Shown piece after piece: positions 5,537 to 10,410 of a stretch of DNA of 10,537 nucleotides; positions within the stretch are counted from its first letter, which is position 1; each line of letters starts with the position of its first letter. The notes beneath the pieces were generated by a model, which searched no databases, was not told the origin of the DNA, and worked only from the letters and a program-made list of their open reading frames with translations. The DNA lies in NCBI GenBank assembly GCA_030704765.1, contig JAUYDD010000022.1, forward strand, positions 1 through 10,537, in the 5' to 3' direction. The translations under genes were made by a program, and so were the position numbers. This DNA comes from Nanobdellota archaeon. GTDB lineage: Archaea > Nanobdellota > Nanobdellia > Pacearchaeales > GW2011-AR1.

Positions 5537-6345
5537 AATTCACCTTCAAGCTGTTTACTTGTATCTCTTATTAATTCATTTAAATAATTAATGGCATATT
5601 TTTTTTCTTCTTTAGATGCCTGATTATTTTTCAATTTTGAGATAAGATTTTTTCCAAGTTCATTATATAAATATTCCTTTAGTTTAGAATTATCTATAAT
5701 TTTATTTAGAATTAACCTTACTAAAACTGCATTTCTCAAAGCACTATAAATTTCTTTTCCTGTAGGCCTTTCTATTAAGTCACTCCAGTCTAATTTCATT
5801 ATCAGATCAATTCTATAAATTGCTGTTTCTTTTGGAATCTTTATTTTTCCATAAATTATTTTATGGTCTTTGAGTTGATAAATAAGTGTTGGACTATTCT
5901 TGTAGCTATCTAACAAATTTTCTTTGCTGATAATCTCTATATCAGATATTATCCCATAATTTTTTAGAATATCTTTAAGCTCTTTTATCTTTCTCCATTT
6001 TTCCATCTCAGCCTTATATAACTTTTTTTTTGTAACTATCATTATATCTATGTCATTATAATCATGATAATTAGTCTGGATTGCAGAGCCATACAGGATT
6101 ATTGAGTCAACATCTTTAATATTTTCTAATGTTATTTTTATTATTTTTTTTTCTATTGACCTTGATTTTTGGTTATACTTTATCTTATTTAACAAGAGAG
6201 CAGCATCTATCTTTGAAATCTCCCTAAGCTTAGGCCTAACATATTTGCTTAAATAATTAGAGTCTTGCTGAGTTAGCTTCTTATTTGCAAGTTTTTTATT
6301 TATAACTTGTAATTCCCTAGGTGTTAAAATATCGCTCTGTATCAT
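5509..6345 (-). CDS. Nucleotidyltransferase-domain protein with N-terminal HTH-like region
   Basis: The protein has 278 residues. Residues about 7-45 (LTPRELQVINKKLANKKLTQQD, then LSKYVRPKLREI) form a helical, HTH-like region. A nucleotidyltransferase core follows with SIILYGS and the signature GSx10DxD (G86-S87, D98, D100), then the strand IDIMIV. The C-terminal third is helical, including ALRNAVLVRLILNKII and KEYLYNELGKNLISKL, as in HEPN-like or substrate-binding tails. The family includes MNT antitoxins and nucleotide-adding resistance enzymes; the substrate is unknown. Its ATG is 25.5 bp from a TATA box, so the mRNA is probably leaderless. It is first in an operon with the overlapping 105-aa gene. 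Remnants of neighbouring genes on both sides suggest acquisition as a module. Confidence 0.8.
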   Translation of the reverse strand: MIQSDILTPRELQVINKKLANKKLTQQDSNYLSKYVRPKLREISKIDAALLLNKIKYNQKSRSIEKKIIKITLENIKDVDSIILYGSAIQTNYHDYNDIDIMIVTKKKLYKAEMEKWRKIKELKDILKNYGIISDIEIISKENLLDSYKNSPTLIYQLKDHKIIYGKIKIPKETAIYRIDLIMKLDWSDLIERPTGKEIYSALRNAVLVRLILNKIIDNSKLKEYLYNELGKNLISKLKNNQASKEEKKYAINYLNELIRDTSKQLEGELWEKIELSR

Positions 6346-6366
6346 ATAATAGCTATAACTATTAAG

Positions 6367-6374
6367 TTTATAAA
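6367..6374 (-). promoter_or_regulatory. TATA box of the nucleotidyltransferase operon
   Basis: TTTATAAA on the minus strand is centred 25.5 bp before the ATG at 6345. Confidence 0.55.
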
Positions 6375-6383
6375 TATTTGTAT

Positions 6384-6445
6384 TGGTAAAAGAGCCAATT
6401 GAACTAGAAAAGGAAGTTGCAAGACAAAGGTATAGGGATTATTGA
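6384..6445 (+). pseudogene. C-terminal remnant of a TPR-like gene
   Basis: The + strand reads VKEPIELEKEVARQRYRDY and a stop, aligning with the C-terminus of the intact protein ending at 5104 (VRESIELERELARSGVKV). The DNA core is 23/28 identical between the two. No start codon or upstream body is present; the divergent nucleotidyltransferase promoter begins just before it. With the AMMECR1 fragment at 5106-5219 it brackets the nucleotidyltransferase module. The match is short, so chance is not fully excluded. Confidence 0.45.
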
Positions 6446-6473
6446 TAAATTAAACTAATAATTAGATTTACTA

Positions 6474-6563
6474 TTATTTCTTGATATAGATATAATGTCC
6501 GAACGCCGCTGCCCAAATTCCTACCTTTTTGGCATAATCAAAAGATTCTTTTGTACAATTCAT
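6474..6563 (-). CDS. Possible 29-aa ORF or gene remnant (YAKKV peptide)
   Basis: An ATG-initiated frame encodes 29 residues, beginning MNCTKESFDYAKKVGIWAAAF and ending in YIYIKK. Part of it is repeated at the far side of the viperin gene as ESIEYAKKV on the + strand, and most base differences between the two fall in third codon positions, which suggests both descend from a coding sequence. The frame runs through the GC-rich 15-bp repeat, where it reads WAAA. It may be a micro-protein or the C-terminal scrap of a lost gene; no family is recognised. Otherwise the 346-bp gap from 6346 to 6691 holds only repeats and the TPR remnant. Confidence 0.3.
   Translation of the reverse strand: MNCTKESFDYAKKVGIWAAAFGHYIYIKK
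6503..6517 (+). repeat. GC-rich direct repeat, copy 1
   Basis: ACGCCGCTGCCCAAA, strikingly GC-rich against the AT-rich surroundings. It is identical over 15 bp to copy 2 and shares 13 bp with copy 3. Confidence 0.9.
6523..6549. repeat. Left inverted repeat of the viperin cassette
   Basis: The 27 bp starting ACCTTTTTGGCATA match the reverse complement of 8507-8533 at 23 positions. Confidence 0.7.
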
Positions 6564-6691
6564 GTACAGGTTTTATTTATAATTTATCGAAGAGAAACTA
6601 ATATTTAAAGACCTCTATAAATGGATACAGGAATTGGAAAGTAAAAGAATTCATAATAAAGAATCCAAAATAAAAAAATCAATTTTCTATT

Positions 6692-7450
6692 TTATCTTTC
6701 TATAGCATTCCATAAGAATTTAAAATATCTTAAATATGAATCTGCAATTTCTTTGTTTTGTATAACAAATGCAAAAAGACTATGACTCCATAACATATTT
6801 ACCACTTTATCTCCAAATATACAAATTATATTCGGACTGTGAAATTCAGGAGGAAGTGTTTTATATTCATAATACTGTGTTTTTTTGAGTTCTTTTTTTT
6901 GCTTATTCTTAAATATATCCATTAAAGTATTGGTTTCAATTAAATCATGCCACATTACTTTCATCTTGATTCTTTTTTTATTATAAAAAATAAGAAAATC
7001 TGGCATAATTTTTTGTATCTCTCCACTTCCTCCAATAAACCAAACATCCTTATACCCAAGCATATCTTCAGAAAGAGCCTTAAATCCTTCTTTTCCCCTA
7101 TATACCTCTGCTTTTATTGGAGGTTTATTTTCATTGTATATCTCAATAATAGAAGAAATTTCTTTTTTTATTTCTTTTTTAAGATTATTAAGTTCGTATT
7201 CTTTTTCTTCTATATAACTTAAAATTTTATTTGGGTGTGTAATCTGAAATGACCTTTTCCCCTTTTCTATAGTATAAGTTACCATTCCTTTTTCAATTAA
7301 TTTATTTAGAATATCATAGATACTTCTCCTTTCTAATCCGGTTTTTTCATGAATATTATTCAATGACGATATTCCAATTCTTATTAAAGCATTGTAAACT
7401 TTTACTTCTCCTTCCGTTAATCCTACTCTCTTTAATGTTTCATTTAACAT
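6692..7450 (-). CDS. TrmB-family transcriptional regulator
   Basis: The 252-residue protein has an N-terminal winged helix (about 1-75: VGLTEGEVKVYNALIRIGISS, then EKTGLERRSIYDILNKLIEKG and a beta wing) typical of TrmB regulators. A coiled-coil linker follows (about 80-110, EEKEYELNNLKKEIKKEISSI), then a C-terminal effector domain (about 115-252). TrmB proteins bind DNA as dimers and respond to small ligands. The ATG at 7450 begins MLNETLKRVGL at the conserved position and is 24.5 bp from a TATA box; a TTG at 7471 would add seven hydrophobic residues and is less likely. It is divergent from viperin with a palindrome between the promoters, so it probably controls viperin and itself. The ligand is unknown; a virus-linked metabolite is an attractive guess. 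Confidence 0.85.
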   Translation of the reverse strand: MLNETLKRVGLTEGEVKVYNALIRIGISSLNNIHEKTGLERRSIYDILNKLIEKGMVTYTIEKGKRSFQITHPNKILSYIEEKEYELNNLKKEIKKEISSIIEIYNENKPPIKAEVYRGKEGFKALSEDMLGYKDVWFIGGSGEIQKIMPDFLIFYNKKRIKMKVMWHDLIETNTLMDIFKNKQKKELKKTQYYEYKTLPPEFHSPNIICIFGDKVVNMLWSHSLFAFVIQNKEIADSYLRYFKFLWNAIER

Positions 7451-7470
7451 GAAAATGACAAGAAAACTCA

Positions 7471-7478
7471 ATTTATAA
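7471..7478 (-). promoter_or_regulatory. TATA box of the TrmB-type regulator
   Basis: TTATAAAT on the minus strand is centred 24.5 bp before the ATG at 7450. The palindrome at 7485-7503 lies at its upstream edge. Confidence 0.55.
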
Positions 7479-7484
7479 TATTTA

Positions 7485-7503
7485 TGGTATACCTACTATA
7501 CCA
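7485..7503. promoter_or_regulatory. Palindromic operator between regulator and viperin
   Basis: TGGTATACCTACTATACCA is a perfect 7-bp inverted repeat around a 5-bp centre. It sits 7 bp from the regulator's TATA box and 7 bp from viperin's, so it covers the TFB-recognition region of both promoters. One bound TrmB dimer could repress or activate both genes. Confidence 0.75.
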
Positions 7504-7509
7504 CAAAAG

Positions 7510-7517
7510 TTTAAATA
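7510..7517 (+). promoter_or_regulatory. TATA box of viperin
   Basis: TTTAAATA is centred 25.5 bp before the ATG at 7539. This favours that ATG as a leaderless start over the TTG at 7527. Confidence 0.6.
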
Positions 7518-7538
7518 TTAATCAGTTTGAGCGAACTG

Positions 7539-8423
7539 ATGGAACCAAATTATTCAATTGAGGGTTTAACTGTAAATTTACATATAACAAGAAAATGTAA
7601 CATTAGATGTGATTATTGTTTTGCTGTTTATAAAAAAATACCTGACCTATCTATAGAATCGTGGATTGAAATATTAAAAAAACTCAGAGAGGCAAAAGTT
7701 AAAAAAATTAATTTTTCTGGAGGTGAACCTTTAGTTTATAGAGGTCTTGAAAAACTTTTAAAGTTATCTCGGAGATTAGAATTTAAAACCTCTATTGTTA
7801 CTAACGGTATATTACTTTCTGATGATTGGCTACGAGATAATATTGAAAATATTGATATAATGGCTGTTTCTTTAGATACTGGAAATGAATCAATCCAACA
7901 ATCTTTGAATAGAGGTTCGGGAAATTATGTAACACAAACAAAAAGAAGATTTCAAGAAATAAGATATTGGTCTAAAGAACTTAACCATCCAGTTTATTTA
8001 AAAATAAATACTATGGTAAATAGGCTAAATAAAGAAGATAATCCTCTTTCTATTTTACTGGAACTCAATCCTGATAGAGTAAAATTTCTTCAATTCTGTG
8101 TAATGGAAGGAGAAAATGATAAATTTGCAAAAAAACTATCAATTTCAGAGAAAGAATTTCAAAATTATGTTGAAAGAGTTAGACCTTCCTTAGAAAAGTC
8201 TGGAATAACAGTTGTTTCTGAAACTGAAGAAATGTTGTGGTCTTCTTATCTTATCCTAGACCCTCAGGGTCGTTTTTGTGATAAAAGACATGGAAAGAAT
8301 AAATTTGGATATTCTTTAGCTAAGAATTCTTTATCGGATTCTTTAGGAAGTTTATACTCTCCTACAGATATAGAATTAATTCGTAAAAAGATGGTAGAAC
8401 GAAAGGGTTTATATCCCCTCTAA
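7539..8423 (+). CDS. Prokaryotic viperin (radical SAM ddh-nucleotide synthase)
   Basis: The 294-residue radical SAM enzyme matches viperin along its length. The cluster motif CNIRCDYCF gives Cys20, 24 and 27. KKINFSGGEP (about 55-64) carries the SAM-binding GGEP and SIVTNG follows. KINTMVNRLNKED (155-167), LQFCVMEGEN (184-193) and SSYLILDPQGRF (235-246) correspond to the animal segments KINSVINRFN, IEGEN and SYLILDEYMRF. Viperins dehydrate CTP, UTP or GTP to 3'-deoxy-3',4'-didehydro nucleotides that stop viral RNA synthesis; which one is made here cannot be read off. The enzyme is soluble, with no amphipathic N-terminal helix as in animals. A TTG at 7527 would add four residues. No nucleotide kinase partner is nearby. 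Control by the divergent TrmB-type gene is inferred. Confidence 0.93.
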   Translation: MEPNYSIEGLTVNLHITRKCNIRCDYCFAVYKKIPDLSIESWIEILKKLREAKVKKINFSGGEPLVYRGLEKLLKLSRRLEFKTSIVTNGILLSDDWLRDNIENIDIMAVSLDTGNESIQQSLNRGSGNYVTQTKRRFQEIRYWSKELNHPVYLKINTMVNRLNKEDNPLSILLELNPDRVKFLQFCVMEGENDKFAKKLSISEKEFQNYVERVRPSLEKSGITVVSETEEMLWSSYLILDPQGRFCDKRHGKNKFGYSLAKNSLSDSLGSLYSPTDIELIRKKMVERKGLYPL

Positions 8424-8506
8424 TGAAAAATTATTAATATCTTACATATTTCTAATTTTCATGCAAACCTGCCTAAATTGTTTTTATCAACTTGTATAAA
8501 CCTTGT

Positions 8507-8533
8507 AGAATCCATTGAATATGCCAAGAAGGT
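8507..8533. repeat. Right inverted repeat of the viperin cassette
   Basis: Reverse-complement partner of 6523-6549 (23 of 27). On the + strand it also reads ESIEYAKKV in an open frame running from about 8427 to 8559 (ISNFHANLPKLFLSTCINLV before it), which suggests a coding remnant of a lost gene. Confidence 0.7.
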
Positions 8534-8536
8534 GTT

Positions 8537-8551
8537 ACGCCGCTGCCCAAA
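8537..8551 (+). repeat. GC-rich direct repeat, copy 2
   Basis: Exact 15-bp copy of 6503-6517, in the same orientation, 16 bp beyond the stop of the convergent small membrane protein gene. Confidence 0.9.
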
Positions 8552-8567
8552 GGGAATTTAAAATTAG

Positions 8568-8804
8568 TTATATTAATCGACATGCTTCTTCTGAAGTTAC
8601 AATTATTTTTTTATAACCTGAACAGGAATATCCATTATTTATAATAAGACCATAACAAGAGAAAATGCCTTCATTTTTACTGCAATCGTTTTTTCCATAA
8701 TTTTGTATTCCAAAACCCAATCCCCATCCAAAAAAATATCCTGATATAAGTAAAACTATCAATATGATAACTATAACTAATGTTATTTTAACATTCTTTT
8801 TCAT
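8568..8804 (-). CDS. Small membrane-anchored protein with Cys-rich external tail
   Basis: The 78-residue protein starts MKKNVK and continues into a strong hydrophobic segment (about 7-27, ITLVIVIILIVLLISGYFFGW). A polar domain of about 50 residues follows with four cysteines (DCSKNEGIFSC, YSCSGYKK, EEACRLI) and several Gly and Asn. The basic start and the four cysteines suggest a signal anchor with an external tail held by two disulfides. The ATG at 8804 is 23.5 bp from a TATA box, so it is probably leaderless. It lies between GC-rich repeats 2 and 3, making it a second possible cassette gene beside viperin. No family is recognised and no link to defence is shown. Confidence 0.65.
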   Translation of the reverse strand: MKKNVKITLVIVIILIVLLISGYFFGWGLGFGIQNYGKNDCSKNEGIFSCYGLIINNGYSCSGYKKIIVTSEEACRLI

Positions 8805-8823
8805 ATTATATAATAGAAAATAT

Positions 8824-8831
8824 ATTATAAA
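8824..8831 (-). promoter_or_regulatory. TATA box of the Cys-rich membrane protein
   Basis: TTTATAAT on the minus strand is centred 23.5 bp before the ATG at 8804. Confidence 0.5.
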
Positions 8832-8876
8832 AATCTATCTAAATCCACTTCCCTAAATTTCGAACGGAAGTGTTCA

Positions 8877-8889
8877 ACGCCGCTGCCCA
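8877..8889 (+). repeat. GC-rich direct repeat, copy 3
   Basis: ACGCCGCTGCCCA, 13 bp identical to copies 1 and 2, in the same orientation and 20 bp past the AMMECR1 stop. Like copy 1 it is followed within a few bases by CTACCTT, so some flanking sequence is shared. Confidence 0.85.
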
Positions 8890-8909
8890 GCGCTACCTTA
8901 TTTTTAAAC

Positions 8910-9458
8910 TTATTCTTTACAACTCTCAACCCTATAGAACCTATATCCTGCTGTTTTCCAATCATCCTTTGATAGACCTGCTTTTCTTGAAAGATGTTCT
9001 AGAAATTCGATTTTTTCAGGAATCTCTTCCCATACTTGAGGTAAAAAAGTAGCGCCATAATACCCTTTTCTTAATATTATTCCCATTTTATTATCTATTT
9101 TTTTCAATAAATCCTCTGAATTAATAAATTCTAATTTTTGAGGAACAGAAAGAATAGATATTTCAATTTTTATTTTAGGAAGTTCCCCTTCTTCTAAAGC
9201 TTCAAAACGGGGGTCACCAAATGCAGCATTAATAGAATTATCTATTACATCTTTCCAAAGTTCTTGGTGAGCTTCTATGCTTCCAATACACCCCCTTAAT
9301 TCTCCTTCTTCAGTCAGAGTAACAAAACAAGCTTGTTTTTTATTGAAATTCTCTTTAATATCCTCAGTTGCAACAACTTGTTCCTTATTCAATTTTGCTT
9401 TTATTGTTTCTCTTGCTAAATTTAATAAAGGTTTGTAGATATTCTTATTTTCTTTCAT
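8910..9458 (-). CDS. AMMECR1-domain protein
   Basis: The 182-residue protein carries the AMMECR1 domain over nearly its full length. The signature LRGCIGS is at about 54-60, after the strand ACFVTLTEEGE, and is followed by NAAFGDPRF and the C-terminal FYRVESCKE. The family is universal in archaea and eukaryotes, and its biochemical role is still unsettled; the conserved Cys lies in the likely active site. The ATG at 9458 follows the radical SAM stop by two bases; a GTG at 9464 overlapping that stop is the alternative. It forms an operon with AmrS, part of the AMMECR1-MEMO1-radical SAM trio; MEMO1 is not in this window. A fragment of a near-identical 3' end lies at 5106-5219, and GC-rich repeat 3 sits just past its stop. 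Confidence 0.93.
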   Translation of the reverse strand: MKENKNIYKPLLNLARETIKAKLNKEQVVATEDIKENFNKKQACFVTLTEEGELRGCIGSIEAHQELWKDVIDNSINAAFGDPRFEALEEGELPKIKIEISILSVPQKLEFINSEDLLKKIDNKMGIILRKGYYGATFLPQVWEEIPEKIEFLEHLSRKAGLSKDDWKTAGYRFYRVESCKE

Positions 9459-9460
9459 TT

Positions 9461-10327
9461 TCACACATTGCCCATATAAACATAATCAAGATATTTCTTT
9501 CCTATTTTATATGCATTTTCCAAAGTTTTTATTGAAGTAACAGGTGCATCAATCATCTTATACATAGGAAAAAATCTTGTTATATGCCATGGAATAGTCT
9601 TATCAATAGAAGCAATAAACTTAGCTATTTTTTCAAGTTCTTTTATTGAATCATTAAGTCCAGATACAACTAAAGTAGTTATCTCAATATGAATCTTTTT
9701 TTCAGAAAATCTTTTTATTGTATCAAGAACAGGTTTTAGCCTTCCATTGCAATATTTTTTGTAATATTCTGGATTAAAGGATTTCAAGTCTATGTTTGCT
9801 GCATCTATATCCTTATTTATAAAATCAAAACCTTCTTTACTCATAAAACCATTAGTGACAAGTATATTTTTCAATCCTTTTTTTCTAGCAATTGTAGCGC
9901 AATCTTTTACAAACTCAATAAATATTGTTGGTTCATTATAAGTGTAAGATATGCTTTTACACTTACTTTTTATTGCTTCATCTACAATTTCTTCAGGAGC
10001 ATATTCTCCTCCAAATAAAATCCCTTTTTTAGATACTTGAGATATCTCAAAATTCTGGCAGAATTCACAAGAAAAATTACATCCAACAGTCCCAATAGAA
10101 AAAGAATAACTTCCAGGTAAATAACGATATAATGGCTTTTTTTCAATAGGATCTACATGCATCGAAGCTATTTTCCCATACACCAATAGATAGAGTTTTC
10201 CTTCTGAATTTTCCCTGACTCCGCAAATACCTGTTTTCCCATTATCAATAAGACATTTATGAGAGCAAGCAAGACATCTTACTTTTTTTTCTCTTTCCTT
10301 TTTATATAATTTACACTCTCTTATCAT
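9461..10327 (-). CDS. amrS: AmmeMemoRadiSam-system radical SAM protein
   Basis: The 288-residue enzyme has an N-terminal Cys cluster (C18, C21, C25, C35 in VRCLACSHKC and GICGVRE), then the radical SAM motif CNFSCEFC (C83, C87, C90), the SAM-contact region YTYNEPTIF and the strand LVTNG. The order and the PIEKKPLYRYLPG segment identify the AmrS branch related to pyruvate-formate-lyase activases, encoded beside AMMECR1 and MEMO1; its substrate is not established. The ATG at 10327 (MIRECKLY) fits the family start. The open frame runs 31 codons further upstream, through promoter-like AT-rich sequence, to a GTG at 10420; that extension is rejected. It is the first gene of the operon and divergent from the structured RNA. 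Confidence 0.92.
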   Translation of the reverse strand: MIRECKLYKKEREKKVRCLACSHKCLIDNGKTGICGVRENSEGKLYLLVYGKIASMHVDPIEKKPLYRYLPGSYSFSIGTVGCNFSCEFCQNFEISQVSKKGILFGGEYAPEEIVDEAIKSKCKSISYTYNEPTIFIEFVKDCATIARKKGLKNILVTNGFMSKEGFDFINKDIDAANIDLKSFNPEYYKKYCNGRLKPVLDTIKRFSEKKIHIEITTLVVSGLNDSIKELEKIAKFIASIDKTIPWHITRFFPMYKMIDAPVTSIKTLENAYKIGKKYLDYVYMGNV

Positions 10328-10372
10328 AATGAAAAAAAGTTGTTTATGTTTATCAATCTTATCATAATAAAG

Positions 10373-10380
10373 TTTATAAA
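10373..10380 (-). promoter_or_regulatory. TATA box of the AmrS-AMMECR1 operon
   Basis: TTTATAAA on the minus strand predicts a transcript start near 10351, leaving a leader of about 24 nt before the ATG at 10327. This is the one unit in the window whose best TATA does not fit a leaderless start. Confidence 0.45.
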
Positions 10381-10383
10381 TAT

Positions 10384-10391
10384 AATTATAT
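10384..10391 (+). promoter_or_regulatory. TATA-like box for the structured RNA
   Basis: AATTATAT is centred about 24 bp before the GGGCCA that opens the RNA fold, the usual archaeal TATA-to-start distance. It lies back to back with the AmrS promoter. The region is AT-rich, so this is a weak call. Confidence 0.35.
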
Positions 10392-10410
10392 TTATAATCA
10401 AAAAAACAAT

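Larger units (their letters stand above)
6503..8551. mobile_element. Candidate viperin cassette bounded by direct and inverted repeats
   Basis: The TrmB/viperin pair lies inside nested repeats. Outermost is a 15-bp exact direct repeat, ACGCCGCTGCCCAAA, at 6503-6517 and 8537-8551. Five and three bases further in are 27-bp inverted repeats, 6523-6549 and 8507-8533, matching at 23 of 27 positions. Direct repeats outside inverted repeats is the geometry of a transposed unit with target duplication, here about 2.05 kb and without transposase or recombinase. A competing view is that the inverted repeats are two copies of a coding remnant (ESxxYAKKV). No member of a known insertion-sequence family is recognised. 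Confidence 0.4.

Noticed and set aside
6947..7222. 91-codon + strand frame inside the TrmB-type gene
   Set aside because: Phe/Lys-rich shadow of the antisense regulator coding strand, with no promoter or family features.
8870..8895. Integron attC-like site at GC-rich repeat 3
   Set aside because: GTTGAAC fits the GTTRRRY core on the minus strand here, but the other two copies do not, and no paired outer motif or integrase is seen.
8870..9052. 60-codon + strand frame covering repeat 3 and the AMMECR1 3' end
   Set aside because: Mostly antisense to the well-supported AMMECR1 gene.
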